Source of the DNA: Arthrobacter endolithicus
GTDB taxonomy: Bacteria > Actinomycetota > Actinomycetes > Actinomycetales > Micrococcaceae
NCBI RefSeq assembly: GCF_026627425.1
Contig: NZ_JAPNLH010000003.1
Coordinates: forward strand, 124,001-188,000
Length of the DNA: 64,000 nucleotides
Reading direction: 5' to 3'
A program made the position numbers and the translations under genes. The stretch's first letter is position 1. Each line of letters opens with the position of its first letter. Below are positions 45,692-55,311 of the stretch, in pieces. Under the pieces are notes generated by a model. That model saw only the letters and a list, made by a program, of their open reading frames with translations, ran no database searches and was not told the DNA's origin.

Positions 45692-46438
45692 ATGTTCTTC
45701 CCCGACAAAGTAGCCCTGGTAACCGCGGCCGGTGCCGGCATTGGCAGGGCCTGCGCCCTGCGGCTGGCGGCGGAAGGCGCCGACGTGGTGGTTTCCGACG
45801 TCGATGACTTGGCCGGAGCCGGGACCGTGGAGGAAATTACGGCCGCCGGCGGGCGGGCCGCATTCAAACACACCAATGTGGCCCTGCCTCAGGAGATCGC
45901 CGAGCTGCTGGACTTCGCGGTGGCTACCTTTGGTGGCCTCCATCTGGCGGTCAACAACGCCGGGATTGGCGCAATGCCTAAGCGCGTTGAAGACGTCTCT
46001 AACGATGAGTGGGACCGCATCATTAATATCACCCTGCGGGGGACATTCCTGGCCATGAAGGCCCAAGTGGGCCATTTCCGGGCAAACGGCGGTGGCGCAA
46101 TTGTCAACATTGCTTCTTTAGCTGGCCTGTCCTCCACCCCGATGCTCACCCCCTACGGGGCCTCCAAGCATGGTGTTGTCAGCCTGACCCGCAGTGTGGC
46201 GATGGAAAACGCCGAGCAGGGGATCCGGGTTAACGCCGTGGCGCCGGGAGCCATAGAAACTGCCGCACTGGCTTCCTTGCCGGCGGAATCGAAGGCCGGT
46301 TACGCGGCCGAAATTCCCATGAAGCGACTGGGCAAACCGGCGGAGATAGCCAATGCTGCCGTTTGGCTGCTTTCCGACGAAGCGGCGTTCATCACCGGTG
46401 TGGTGCTGCCCGTGGATGGCGGAACGCTTCATGCCTGA
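45692..46438 (+). CDS. Short-chain dehydrogenase/reductase (classical SDR) 1
   Basis: The 248-residue classical SDR has cofactor motif TAAGAGIG (11-18), an acidic Asp36 favouring NAD(H), NNAGIGA, and the catalytic Ser142, Tyr155, Lys159 (YGASK). PG and a C-terminal VDGGTLHA complete the signature. Its end overlaps the MarR gene by eight bases. Substrate likely a hydroxylated hydrophobic compound, given the partner SDR, but not determinable. Confidence 0.85.
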   Translation: MFFPDKVALVTAAGAGIGRACALRLAAEGADVVVSDVDDLAGAGTVEEITAAGGRAAFKHTNVALPQEIAELLDFAVATFGGLHLAVNNAGIGAMPKRVEDVSNDEWDRIINITLRGTFLAMKAQVGHFRANGGGAIVNIASLAGLSSTPMLTPYGASKHGVVSLTRSVAMENAEQGIRVNAVAPGAIETAALASLPAESKAGYAAEIPMKRLGKPAEIANAAVWLLSDEAAFITGVVLPVDGGTLHA

Positions 46439-46934
46439 TCTCTGGGCCGCCGTAGATTACCGCTCCGGCCTCATCTCGGCCCTTACCCGCGTCCTCGGTG
46501 AGTGGACCGCGCCGGACTTCCTCCGGAAGGTGGCTGCCCGGGAGGGCCTGGACCTGGACCCCGGCGCCATCACCATGATCACCATTCTGGCCAACCACGG
46601 AGCCCAGCGGCCGTCCGCACTGTCGGAAAATATGGTCACTGGTGCCTCCAACGTCAGTAAGATCCTCGCGCGCCTGGTCAAAGCCGGACTGGCGGTCCGC
46701 GTCGGTGACCCCCTCGATGCCCGGGCCCAGCTGGTCAAGCTCACACCTGCCGGTCAAAGCGTGGCGGACGCGTTTGTGCGTGCCGGGAACGGACTTGTCG
46801 ATGACCTTCTTCACGACTGGTCCGAGAAGGACCGGCGTGAATTCACCCGACTGCTGCAGATGTTCGAGCAATCCACCATCTCGTTCAGCGCACAACTGGC
46901 CGAGACCAGCCTCAATAAAGGAGCATTAAAATGA
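46431..46934 (+). CDS. MarR-family regulator within the SDR operon
   Basis: The 167-residue regulator has a winged helix-turn-helix at about 60-105 (PSALSENMVTGASNVSKILARLVKAGLAVRV and DARAQLVKLT wing). The start overlaps the first SDR and the stop overlaps the second by ATGA. Regulator and both enzymes are therefore made from one message, with a candidate operator upstream, suggesting negative autoregulation relieved by the substrate. Confidence 0.85.
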   Translation: MPDLWAAVDYRSGLISALTRVLGEWTAPDFLRKVAAREGLDLDPGAITMITILANHGAQRPSALSENMVTGASNVSKILARLVKAGLAVRVGDPLDARAQLVKLTPAGQSVADAFVRAGNGLVDDLLHDWSEKDRREFTRLLQMFEQSTISFSAQLAETSLNKGALK

Positions 46935-47731
46935 CAACTGCCACCACAGCCCGTACCTACATCATCACTGGAGCCGGTTCGGGCATCGGCGCCGCCACCG
47001 CCGGCCTGCTGCGGGAACGCGGAGCCAGCGTCATCGGTGTCGATCTGCGCGGCACAGAGGTGACCGCGGACCTGAGTACCAAGGAAGGGCGCAGGGATGC
47101 TGCTGCCAAGGCGCTCGAGCTGGCCGGCGGCCGAGTAGATGCCGTCATCGCCTGCGCAGGCATCTCGGCCCCTAGCCCCTTGACCGTGAGCGTAAATTAC
47201 TTTGGCGTTACCGAGTTTCTCCAGCTGCTCGCCCCTGCCCTGGCCGCCGGCAGCTCCCCGCGCGCCGCCGTCGTCAGTTCCATGGCGTCGCTGCAGCCGA
47301 ACTCCGCAGAACTGGTCGACGCCATGCTCGCCGGGGATGAAGACCGGGCCGTCAGGATCGGGGCGGAGTTAGCAGCCCAGGGGCCGCAGATCGGCTACCT
47401 GAACTACCCCTCCAGCAAACGCGCGCTGAGCCGCTGGGTTCGCAGGGAATGCATCACCGGGCGGTGGGCCGGCGCCGGCATTCCGCTCAACGCCGTGGCA
47501 CCAGGTACCGTCGTTTCGGCCATGACCGCCGAGCTGCTGTCCACGCCCGAGGGCCGCGAACTGACGGACAAGCACGTTCCGATGCCGTTGAACTACCACA
47601 GTGACGCCGTTGTGATTGCCAGGCTTTTGGCGTGGTTGACCAGCGAAGAGAACACGCACACCACCGGGCAGACCATTTATGCCGACGGCGGCGCCGACGC
47701 CTCGCTGCGCGGAGACAATATCTGGGGCTGA
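46931..47731 (+). CDS. SDR 2, similar to 3-alpha-hydroxysteroid dehydrogenase/carbonyl reductase
   Basis: The 266-residue enzyme has TGAGSGIGAA (13-22), VIGVDLRGTEVTADLS with Asp38 for NAD(H), VSVNYFG, active-site Ser around 116-117, Tyr149 and Lys153 (YPSSK). The NYFGVTEFL, DLST and C-terminal DGGADASLR features are those of the Comamonas 3-alpha-HSD group, which lacks the usual helices at one dimer interface. A hydroxysteroid, terpene alcohol or quinone substrate is plausible; inference. Confidence 0.82.
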   Translation: MTTATTARTYIITGAGSGIGAATAGLLRERGASVIGVDLRGTEVTADLSTKEGRRDAAAKALELAGGRVDAVIACAGISAPSPLTVSVNYFGVTEFLQLLAPALAAGSSPRAAVVSSMASLQPNSAELVDAMLAGDEDRAVRIGAELAAQGPQIGYLNYPSSKRALSRWVRRECITGRWAGAGIPLNAVAPGTVVSAMTAELLSTPEGRELTDKHVPMPLNYHSDAVVIARLLAWLTSEENTHTTGQTIYADGGADASLRGDNIWG

Positions 47732-47756
47732 ACCCGACGCCGCCTTCATGGCCGTT

Positions 47757-47796
47757 CCGCAGGTGACCTTGACAAGTTTGAGAAGGACACCTGCGG
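47757..47796 (+). terminator. Terminator of the SDR operon
   Basis: CCGCAGGTG...CACCTGCGG with an inner CCTT/AAGG step gives about 13 paired bases. It lies between convergent transcripts. Confidence 0.75.
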
Positions 47797-47861
47797 CACA
47801 GCCGGCCCAGAAACCGGTCAATCAGCCGATACCGGCGCTGGTCCGGTTTGTTGCGGTGCGG

Positions 47862-48284
47862 CTAGCGGGCCTCGATGGCCGCGGCCGCCAGTGGATCTGA
47901 GTCGTTGAGGAAGGCGGAGATCCGCTCCGCTTCCTCGGTCTCACCGATGGCGCCGGCCGCCCGGCCCAGGGCATACAACGCCCGCAGGAACCCCCGGTTC
48001 CCCTCGTGTTCGAAAGGAACCGGCCCGGTTCCTTTCCAGCCGGCGCGCCGCAGCGCATCCAGCCCGCGATGGTAGCCGGTGCGGGCGTAGGCATAGGACT
48101 CGATGACCCGGCCCTCCGCGAAGGCTTCGTCGGCCAGAATGGCCCACAGGAGCGAGGATGTCGGGTGCTTTGCCGCCAGATCGACGGCCTCGTCGCCGGC
48201 CGCCAAACGGGCTTCAACGTCCGGCTCGCCCGGGAGCATGGTGGGCGCCGGACCGAGCAGGTTCCTGCGGAAGTTGTCCGTCAT
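47862..48284 (-). CDS. DUF3151 family protein
   Basis: The 140-residue protein has NLLGPAPTMLPG, FAEGRVIESYAYARTGYHRGLDALRRAGWKGTGPVP, conserved in actinobacteria as DUF3151. It is coupled to fbaA (one-base overlap TGATG), an association seen widely in the phylum. Function unknown; helical TPR-like. Confidence 0.87.
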   Translation of the reverse strand: MTDNFRRNLLGPAPTMLPGEPDVEARLAAGDEAVDLAAKHPTSSLLWAILADEAFAEGRVIESYAYARTGYHRGLDALRRAGWKGTGPVPFEHEGNRGFLRALYALGRAAGAIGETEEAERISAFLNDSDPLAAAAIEAR

Positions 48285-49303
48285 CAGAAGGTCTTGCCAG
48301 CGGAGCCGAGTTCCTGGGCACCCACGACAACGCGCGCTGCCAGGCCCTTCTCGGCAGCGGCACCCCAGACACGCGGGTCATACGTCTTCTTATTGCCGAC
48401 CTCGCCGTCGATCTTCAGCACGCCGTCATAGTTCTTGAGCATGTGGTCCGCCACCGGGCGGGTGTAGGCATACTGCGTATCCGTATCGATGTTCATTTTG
48501 ATAACCCCGTAGGAGACGGCGTCCTTGATTTCCTGCTGGCTGGATCCGGACCCGCCGTGGAAAACCAGGTCAAAGGGCTTGTCCTTGCCGAGCTTGGCTC
48601 CGACCTGCTCCTGGATTTCCTTGAGGATCTCCGGCCGCAGCTTAACACCGCCGGGCTTGTACACGCCGTGCACGTTACCGAAGGTCAGCGCCGTAATGTA
48701 ACGGCCGTGCTCTCCGGCGCCGAGGGCCTCCACGGTGGCCAGGCCATCGGACACCGTGGAGTAGAGCTTTTCATTGATGGCGTTCTCAACGCCATCTTCC
48801 TCCCCGCCCACGGCACCGATCTCCACCTCGAGGATCATGTGCGCGGCCGAGGTGCGGGCCAGCAGCTCCCGCCCGATGCGCAGGTTCTCCTCCAACGTTT
48901 CCGCGGAGCCGTCCCACATATGCGAGTTGAAGATCGGGTCCTTGCCTGCCTTCACGGCCGCTTCCGAGGCCGCCAGCAGGGGCAGTACGAATCCCTCCAG
49001 CTTGTCCTTGGGGCAGTGGTCGGTGTGCAGCGCCACGTTGACCGGATAGTTTTTCGCCACTTCACGGGCAAATGCGGCGAAGCCCAAAGACCCGGCAACC
49101 ATGTCCTTGACCGACGCTCCGGACCAATAGGCCGCGCCTCCGGTGGAGACCTGGATGATACCGTCGCTGCCGGCATCGGCGAAACCCTGCAGTGCCGCAT
49201 TCAGGGTCTGCGAGGAGGTCACATTGACCGCCGGGTAGGCGAAGCCTCCGGCCTTGGCGCGGTCAATCATTTCGACGTATTTGTCCGGGGATGCAATGGG
49301 CAT
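48284..49303 (-). CDS. fbaA: Class II fructose-bisphosphate aldolase
   Basis: The 339-residue zinc enzyme splits or forms fructose-1,6-bisphosphate in glycolysis and gluconeogenesis. Motifs include ALHTDHCPKDK (catalytic Asp and zinc His), LEVEIGAVGGEEDGV (zinc Glu), FGNVHGVYKPG (zinc His) and FHGGSGSSQQEI. The ATG at 49303 follows AGGAGT; the in-frame start 33 bases upstream lacks one. Confidence 0.97.
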   Translation of the reverse strand: MPIASPDKYVEMIDRAKAGGFAYPAVNVTSSQTLNAALQGFADAGSDGIIQVSTGGAAYWSGASVKDMVAGSLGFAAFAREVAKNYPVNVALHTDHCPKDKLEGFVLPLLAASEAAVKAGKDPIFNSHMWDGSAETLEENLRIGRELLARTSAAHMILEVEIGAVGGEEDGVENAINEKLYSTVSDGLATVEALGAGEHGRYITALTFGNVHGVYKPGGVKLRPEILKEIQEQVGAKLGKDKPFDLVFHGGSGSSQQEIKDAVSYGVIKMNIDTDTQYAYTRPVADHMLKNYDGVLKIDGEVGNKKTYDPRVWGAAAEKGLAARVVVGAQELGSAGKTF

Positions 49304-49407
49304 GCTGACTCCTTGAGAAGGGACGGTAGCTGACATGGCGGAACTATCTCCATCCTAGCCAGACCGGGACGACGACGTCGGCGTCCCGCGCGGGACGTCC
49401 AGCGCCC

Positions 49408-50070
49408 CTAGATATGCTGGCCGAAAACGTGCCGGCGGATCCACGCGTGCATCGCAATGGCTGCAGCGGCCGAGGCATTGATGGACCGGGTGGAGCCGAA
49501 CTGGGCAATCGACAAGGTGGCCTGAGCCGCCGTGTGCACCTCATCGGTCAGTCCCGGCCCCTCCTGGCCGAATACCAGGACGCAGTCCCGTGGCAGGTCG
49601 TAGGTTTCCAGCGGGACCGAATCGGGGAAGTTATCGATTCCGATCACGGCCAGGCCCTCGGCCTGAGCCCATTGGACAAACTCCTCGACGCTCGGATGGT
49701 GCCGCACATGCTGATAGCGGTCCGTAACCATCGCACCGCGCCGGTTCCACCGCCGTCGGCCAATGATGTGCACTTCCTTGGCCAGAAAGGCATTGGCACA
49801 GCGGACCACGGAACCGATGTTGAGATCATGCTGCCAGTTCTCGATGGCGACGTGGAAGTTGTGGCGTTTGGCGTCCAGGTCCGCCACGATCGCTTCGTGA
49901 TTCCAATACCGGTACTCGTCCACGACGTTGCGCGTGTCGCCCTCGGCGAGCAGTTCCGGGTCCCAATGGTCACCGACCGGCCGGGCGCCCGGCCACGGGC
50001 CGACACCCACCGCCGGCTGCTGCGGATCCGGGTGGTGCGTGCCGCCGTCGTCGGCCTGGTGCGTATTCAC
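49408..50070 (-). CDS. TrmH/SpoU-family RNA 2'-O-methyltransferase
   Basis: The 220-residue protein has a SPOUT knot fold: motif 1 NIGSVVRCANAF, motif 2 VLVFGQEGPGLTDE, motif 3 SINASAAAAIAMHAW. Most likely it methylates tRNA G18 or an rRNA ribose. A disordered His/Pro/Gly N-terminus of ~35 residues precedes the domain. GTG start with a weak ribosome site. Confidence 0.87.
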   Translation of the reverse strand: MNTHQADDGGTHHPDPQQPAVGVGPWPGARPVGDHWDPELLAEGDTRNVVDEYRYWNHEAIVADLDAKRHNFHVAIENWQHDLNIGSVVRCANAFLAKEVHIIGRRRWNRRGAMVTDRYQHVRHHPSVEEFVQWAQAEGLAVIGIDNFPDSVPLETYDLPRDCVLVFGQEGPGLTDEVHTAAQATLSIAQFGSTRSINASAAAAIAMHAWIRRHVFGQHI

Positions 50071-50219
50071 CTGTCAACACTACCGTTGCCGGCACGTGAT
50101 GAAGCCCCTACCGGATCGCCTGCCTCCTCTGGAAGACTGTTATCTGGAAGACCGGCGGCGGACGGCGGCGTTCGCATTCAGCTTTACAACCAGCTATCAA
50201 CAATCAGGAGGACGCTGCC

Positions 50220-51014
50220 ATGGGAAATCTTGAACCGCGCAGAACGCAGGATATCGAGTGCTGGCTGACGGACATGGATGGAGTACTGGTCCATGAAAAC
50301 CAGGCGGTTCCGGGCGCCGTTGAACTACTGCAGCGGTGGGTGGATACGTCGAAGCGTTTTCTGGTGCTGACCAATAACTCCATTTATACGCCGCGCGATC
50401 TCTCGGCCCGGCTGAGGGGTTCGGGGCTGGAAATACCGGAGGAAAACCTTTGGACGTCCGCGCTGGCCACCGCGCAGTTCCTCAAGGGCCAGATGCCGCA
50501 TGGTAAGGCCTTCGTGATCGGCGAGGCCGGTTTAACCACCGCCCTGCACGAGGCCGGGTTTATTCTCACCGATCAGAATCCGGATTACGTGGTACTCGGT
50601 GAAACACGCACCTACTCCTTCGAGGCAATTACCAAGGCGATCCGGCTGATCGGCGACGGCGCGCGTTTCATTGCCACCAATCCGGACGCCACCGGCCCGT
50701 CCAAGGAGGGGCCGCTCCCGGCCACCGGTGCGATCGCAGCGCTGATCAGCAAGGCCACCAACCGGGAACCGTATATTGTCGGCAAGCCAAATCCGATGAT
50801 GTTCCGTTCCGCCATGAACCGCATCGAGGCCCACTCGGAGACCACCGCTATGATCGGCGACCGGATGGACACGGATATCATCGCGGGCATGGAGGCGGGG
50901 CTGCACACCGTCCTGGTCCTGACCGGAATCACGCAGCCCGAGGACGTGAACGCTTTCCCGTTCCGACCGGATGAAATCCTGAATTCGGTGGCGGATCTGA
51001 TCCCGCGTATTTAG
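50220..51014 (+). CDS. HAD-IIA family phosphatase (NagD/AraL-like)
   Basis: The 264-residue phosphatase has motif I DMDGVLVHEN (residues 18-27), motif II VLTNNS, motif III lysine in VGKPNPMMF and motif IV MIGDRMDTDIIAG. The cap sits between II and III as in NagD. It likely hydrolyses small phosphate esters. AGGAGG is at a good distance before the ATG. Confidence 0.87.
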   Translation: MGNLEPRRTQDIECWLTDMDGVLVHENQAVPGAVELLQRWVDTSKRFLVLTNNSIYTPRDLSARLRGSGLEIPEENLWTSALATAQFLKGQMPHGKAFVIGEAGLTTALHEAGFILTDQNPDYVVLGETRTYSFEAITKAIRLIGDGARFIATNPDATGPSKEGPLPATGAIAALISKATNREPYIVGKPNPMMFRSAMNRIEAHSETTAMIGDRMDTDIIAGMEAGLHTVLVLTGITQPEDVNAFPFRPDEILNSVADLIPRI

Positions 51015-51041
51015 CGCCGGTGATTGCCGGAGGCGGACCGG

Positions 51042-51614
51042 CTAAAGCCCCAGGTCGGTCTTGCTGAAGGCAAAGAGGTAGGGGATGCCGGCCTCGGCCT
51101 CAATCCGCTCTTTGGAACCGGTGTCCCGGTCCACGATCACTGCCACGGCAGCCACCTCGGCGCCGGCACGTCGCAGGGCTTCCACGGCCGTCAGCGCAGA
51201 GCCTCCGGTAGTGGAAGTGTCTTCGAGGGCCACGACGCGTCGGCCGAGCACCTGCGGGCCCTCCACCTGCCGGCCCATGCCGTAGGACTTCTGCGCCTTC
51301 CTTACCACGAAGGCGTCAATCGCCCGGCCCTGGTCCGCGGCAGCATGCATGAGAGCGGTTCCCACCGGATCGGCGCCCATGGTCAGCCCTCCCGCTGCGG
51401 CGATGCCGGTGATGCCGGCATCGTCGAGCAGCGCCAGCATCACCTGCCCGACCAGCCGGGAGGCTTCGTGGTGCAGTGTGATGCGGCGCAGATCAATGTA
51501 GTAATCCGCCTCGGCTCCGCTGGAGAGGATCACCTTGCCCCGGACGATGGCCAGTTCCTTAATCAGGTTCAGGAGGCGGGAACGGGCAGCGGGCAGGTCC
51601 AGAGGCGCAGTCAT
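51042..51614 (-). CDS. pyrE: Orotate phosphoribosyltransferase
   Basis: The 190-residue enzyme adds orotate to PRPP in pyrimidine synthesis. [33 protein letters not shown] (catalytic loop) and the PRPP motif [17 protein letters not shown] are present. Start at 51614 (MTAPL) by homology; an ATG three codons earlier is equally possible. Convergent with the HAD-IIA gene. Confidence 0.95.
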   Translation of the reverse strand: MTAPLDLPAARSRLLNLIKELAIVRGKVILSSGAEADYYIDLRRITLHHEASRLVGQVMLALLDDAGITGIAAAGGLTMGADPVGTALMHAAADQGRAIDAFVVRKAQKSYGMGRQVEGPQVLGRRVVALEDTSTTGGSALTAVEALRRAGAEVAAVAVIVDRDTGSKERIEAEAGIPYLFAFSKTDLGL

Positions 51615-51701
51615 GGCTTCCATCCTATAAGGCAGCAGTTCCCGCGGCATCGGCATTCACAGCAGCACGAGTGGTCAAAGCGGCACAGTAGGCTTGCAGG
51701 T

Positions 51702-52523
51702 ATGCGTGAACTCCAGAGGCAAATCATTGAGGAAATGGGTGTAAAACCCACTATTGATCCCGCGGCTGAAATCCGCCGCCGGGTGGATTTCCTCAAGGAA
51801 TTTTTGCTGGCCACGGGCGCCAGCGGCTTCGTGCTGGGCGTCAGTGGTGGCTTGGATTCCACCCTCGCCGGCAGGCTGGCCCAACTGGCGGTAGAGGAGC
51901 TGAATGGCGCCGGAACCGCTGCGGACTTTGTCGCTGTCCGGCTCCCCTATGGCAGGCAGACCGACGAGGAGGACGCGCAGCGGGCCTTGGAATTCATCGC
52001 GCCCAAAACGTCGTGGAGCTATAACGTCGCGGCGGCAGTGGACAGTTTTGTGGCTGAGTTCGCGGCGACCACCGGAGAGCCGATCACGGATTTCACCAAG
52101 GGCAATATCAAGGCCAGGGCAAGAATGGTGGCCCAATATGCCTTGGCCGGCGCCCGGAATCTCCTGGTGATCGGGACCGACCACGCGGCCGAATCGGTGA
52201 CGGGATTCTTCACAAAGTTCGGTGACGGCGGCGCGGACGTACTGCCGCTGTTCACGCTGGACAAGCGCCAGAACCGTGCACTGCTGTGCGAGCTTAATGC
52301 GCCCGAGCGGCTCTACAACAAGGCGCCGACGGCGGATCTGCTTGACGGGGTGCCTGGCCGCACCGACGAAGACGAGCTAGGACTGCGCTACGACGTGATC
52401 GACGATTATCTGGAAGGGAAGGACGTCCCGGTGACAGATGCTCAAACCATCGAAAAGCGCTATTTGGCCACCCGGCATAAACGGACTGTCCCGGTTTCCC
52501 TGCTGGATACCTGGTGGAAGTAA
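51702..52523 (+). CDS. nadE: Ammonia-dependent NAD synthetase
   Basis: The 273-residue PP-loop enzyme amidates nicotinate adenine dinucleotide. [13 protein letters not shown] carries the P-loop, [21 protein letters not shown] and [19 protein letters not shown] follow. It has no glutaminase domain, so it uses ammonia, as E. coli NadE. Divergent from pyrE with 87 bp between starts. Confidence 0.96.
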   Translation: MRELQRQIIEEMGVKPTIDPAAEIRRRVDFLKEFLLATGASGFVLGVSGGLDSTLAGRLAQLAVEELNGAGTAADFVAVRLPYGRQTDEEDAQRALEFIAPKTSWSYNVAAAVDSFVAEFAATTGEPITDFTKGNIKARARMVAQYALAGARNLLVIGTDHAAESVTGFFTKFGDGGADVLPLFTLDKRQNRALLCELNAPERLYNKAPTADLLDGVPGRTDEDELGLRYDVIDDYLEGKDVPVTDAQTIEKRYLATRHKRTVPVSLLDTWWK

Positions 52524-52536
52524 GGAGTTCGGTAAA

Positions 52537-53367
52537 TTGAGCGATGTGAAGATGGTAAAACCGATGAAAATTGCAACCTGGAATGTTAACTCGCTGCGGG
52601 CCCGCGCAGACCGCGTGGAGGACTGGCTGCGTCGGACCGACGTGGACGTTCTGGCCCTTCAGGAAACCAAGTGCAAGGACGAGAACTTCCCGTGGGAAAT
52701 GTTCGAGAACAACGGGTACGAGGTGGCGCACTTCGGGTTCAGCCAATGGAACGGAGTAGCGATTGCCTCCAGGGTAGGGCTCGACGACGTTGAACGCACC
52801 TTCGCTGCCCAGCCGGCCTTCGGCAAGGCGGACAAGGACCCAATTCAGGAGGCACGCGCGATCGCGGCAACCTGCAATGGCGTCCGCGTCTGGAGCCTCT
52901 ATGTACCCAACGGCCGCTCGCTGTCGGATCCGCATATGCCCTACAAGATTTCCTGGCTGGCGGCCCTGAAGGAACACGCCATATCCGGGCTGTCCGCGGA
53001 TGCACAGGCTCAGATAGCCCTGATGGGCGATTGGAACATCGCTCCTCAAGACGAGGATGTGTGGGACATCGACTACTTCCTCAGCGAAGGCCTGACGCAC
53101 GTCAGCGCTCCGGAGCGAGAGGCCTTTCATGCCTTTGAAGCAGCGGGTTTTACCGATGTAGTGCGCCCTTTCACCCCCGGGCCCGGCGTCTACACGTATT
53201 GGGACTACACGCAACTGCGCTTTCCCAAGAAACAGGGCATGCGGATCGACTTTATCCTGGCCTCCGAGGCGCTGGCCGCCCGCGTCACCGGGGCGTCCAT
53301 CGACAGGGAAGAACGCAAAGGCAAGGGCGCCTCTGATCATGCCCCCGTCGTCGTGGAATTGGGCTAA
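52537..53367 (+). CDS. xthA: Exodeoxyribonuclease III / AP endonuclease
   Basis: The 276-residue protein is of the exonuclease III family: IATWNVNSLRARADRV, ALQETKCKD (metal Glu), YVPNGRS, GDWNIAPQDEDVWD, GMRIDFILAS and catalytic ASDHAPVVVEL. It cuts at abasic sites and trims 3' ends. The TTG start at 52537 is favoured by AAGGAG nine bases upstream; the ATG at 52564 has none and would remove nine residues. Confidence 0.94.
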   Translation: MSDVKMVKPMKIATWNVNSLRARADRVEDWLRRTDVDVLALQETKCKDENFPWEMFENNGYEVAHFGFSQWNGVAIASRVGLDDVERTFAAQPAFGKADKDPIQEARAIAATCNGVRVWSLYVPNGRSLSDPHMPYKISWLAALKEHAISGLSADAQAQIALMGDWNIAPQDEDVWDIDYFLSEGLTHVSAPEREAFHAFEAAGFTDVVRPFTPGPGVYTYWDYTQLRFPKKQGMRIDFILASEALAARVTGASIDREERKGKGASDHAPVVVELG

Positions 53368-53370
53368 TCC

Positions 53371-54213
53371 ATGCGCAGCGGGCTGTATTTGGGCGGAACG
53401 TCCCTTCCCTTCGTCTCCAGCCTGCGCATATTCTCACCGATGACGGCCTTCACCACGATGGAACAGCGTTACATCCAGGAGCACCTCCTGCCGGACCAGA
53501 GCCGAACGGCCGTGGATATGCAGGAACTCATCGATTCCTTGGGGCGGATCACCAGGCCCAATGGAGATCCGCTGCCCACAGCCGCCGCGGATAGAATCCG
53601 CACGTTGAGCCTTGCCGAGGACGCGCCGCTCCTATATTCGCCTGGCCAGATGGTGCTCCGTTCCTTTGCGGCGGTGGGTGAATTCCACCGGGGGTACACC
53701 GCACAACTGGCGAGTATGCTGGTGCCCGAGCGGTTCCGGGAACCACACCAGCGCCGGACGGAGGCGGCGCCGGGATATCCCGGGCCGCCATTCACCAGGA
53801 TATCGACCTGGGGCATTCCGTTCAGCTGGTTTGTGCTGGTGACGGAGACGGATCGGACTGAGGTCGTGGAGTCCGCTGGCCGCATTCTGACGGTACGTAT
53901 CCAGGTGCCCCTGACGGCTGCGCTGCGGCGTGCGGAAGCCTGCGTCAGCATGCTCGAAGGAACCGCGGAAGAGCTGGACCTGCACGAAGAGTTGGCGGAC
54001 GTCAAGAACTGGCTTGAGGGCTTCCGGGAAGGATCCATCCTGGAGCTCGATTACGGCCCGGTGGCGGATCGTGTCTACCCAGATGATTCACCGATGGACG
54101 TCAGACTGGGGCTCGAATGCCTGGCCGAAGGAGACCTGACCGGGGCCGCGGCTGCCTACCGCAGGCTCGCCTCACGCTGGATACCCATCCGGCAGCTGGC
54201 ACGGGCGTCCTGA
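53371..54213 (+). CDS. Conserved actinobacterial protein (DUF8083-like), unknown function
   Basis: The 280-residue soluble protein has SSLRIFSPMTAF near the N-terminus, matching the LRVYEPLAAF start of a Streptomyces/Arthrobacter hypothetical family. ISTWGIPFSWFVLV, TVRIQVPLTAALRRAE and LADVKNWLEGFREGSILELDYG follow. No catalytic motif seen. It follows xthA by three bases and is convergent with the LacI gene. The start at 53371 keeps the conserved N-terminus; an internal ATG at 53443 would lose it. Confidence 0.65.
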   Translation: MRSGLYLGGTSLPFVSSLRIFSPMTAFTTMEQRYIQEHLLPDQSRTAVDMQELIDSLGRITRPNGDPLPTAAADRIRTLSLAEDAPLLYSPGQMVLRSFAAVGEFHRGYTAQLASMLVPERFREPHQRRTEAAPGYPGPPFTRISTWGIPFSWFVLVTETDRTEVVESAGRILTVRIQVPLTAALRRAEACVSMLEGTAEELDLHEELADVKNWLEGFREGSILELDYGPVADRVYPDDSPMDVRLGLECLAEGDLTGAAAAYRRLASRWIPIRQLARAS

Positions 54214-54223
54214 CCGATCCCGC

Positions 54224-55237
54224 TCAATGACGCGGCGGCGCCGTCGTCCCTCTGACGATCAGCTGGTGCTCCACCACTCTGTCCCGCACGGCCCCGGTCT
54301 TGCCCGCGAGCTCGCCCATCAGCATGCGGGCGGCAATCGAACCGTGGGCGGTCGGATCCTGGCCTACGGTGGTCAACGCCGCCGGCTCGGAAAACTCGTG
54401 GTCGTCGATGCCTATGACCGATAAGTCTTCCGGGATCCGGATCCCCCGCCGGCGCGCCTCAAACATTAATCCCAGCGCCATTTCGTCCGAGGCGCAGAAG
54501 ACAGCCGTCGGCATGGGCGACGGACTGTCGAAAAGCCGTGCGGCTGCACGCACTCCGTTACGCACCGTATAGTCCCCCTCCACCTCCCACTCCGATCGGG
54601 GTCCCAGACCGGCGGAACGCAACGTCGAATGGAATCCCTCCGTCCGCAAACCCGGCACCGTGAAGTTCAGCTGGTCTTCCCGTCCACCGTGCAGGTGTCC
54701 TATGTCCTGATGGCCAAGATCAAGAAGATGCTGCGTTGCAGCAGCCGCCGCCTGCGAATCGTCTATGCGGACGCTGCTGCAGCCGCTGACCGGACCACCG
54801 ACGGCGACCAGCGGGATCTCCGTGCGGTGCAGCTGTTCCAGCTCCTGATCGGACAAGGACAAACACAGCACCACCAGAGCGTCCATTTGTTTGCGCACCA
54901 TGTTCCGGTTGAACAGCCGCTGCCTATCTGAAGCGTAGCCGCCCAGGCTGAACAGGAGGAGGTTATAGGAGTGCTGTCTGAGCTCCTGTTCCACACCCTC
55001 GAGGACGCGGCCGAAGTACCACCTGTCCACGAACGGAGCCAGCACTCCAATGGTGCGCGTACGCCCGGTGGCCAATGTGCTCGCCGACGGAGAGGCAACG
55101 TATCCGAGGTCATCAGCGACGGCCAGGATTCGGGCCCGGGTGACGGGGCTGACCCTGGGCAGACCGCGGATGGCGCGGGAGACCGTGGCGGTAGAGACCT
55201 TGGCTGCCGCCGCTACATCGTCGATACTTGCCGCCAT
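54224..55237 (-). CDS. LacI-family repressor of the alpha-glucoside system
   Basis: The 337-residue regulator has the LacI helix-turn-helix and hinge at residues 4-55 (SIDDVAAAAKVSTATVSRAIRG, then GYVASPSASTLATGRT) and a periplasmic-binding-fold effector domain (IGVLAPFVDRWYF, SVIGIDDHEFSEPAALTTV). AGGAGGGG precedes the ATG. It is the last gene of the binding-protein/permease operon and the likely ligand for the TGNAANCGNTTNCA operator between that operon and the GH13 gene. Confidence 0.9.
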   Translation of the reverse strand: MAASIDDVAAAAKVSTATVSRAIRGLPRVSPVTRARILAVADDLGYVASPSASTLATGRTRTIGVLAPFVDRWYFGRVLEGVEQELRQHSYNLLLFSLGGYASDRQRLFNRNMVRKQMDALVVLCLSLSDQELEQLHRTEIPLVAVGGPVSGCSSVRIDDSQAAAAATQHLLDLGHQDIGHLHGGREDQLNFTVPGLRTEGFHSTLRSAGLGPRSEWEVEGDYTVRNGVRAAARLFDSPSPMPTAVFCASDEMALGLMFEARRRGIRIPEDLSVIGIDDHEFSEPAALTTVGQDPTAHGSIAARMLMGELAGKTGAVRDRVVEHQLIVRGTTAPPRH

Positions 55238-55311
55238 GAGTCCCCTCCTCTTCAGACTGTCAGGGCATCCTGGCGGGTGCGGTCGGGTCCTGGTTATGCT
55301 GGCTGTGCCGG

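Noticed and set aside
51024-51701. Long upstream extension of the nadE frame
   Set aside because: It is antisense to pyrE and lacks NadE homology; the 273-residue form matches the family length.
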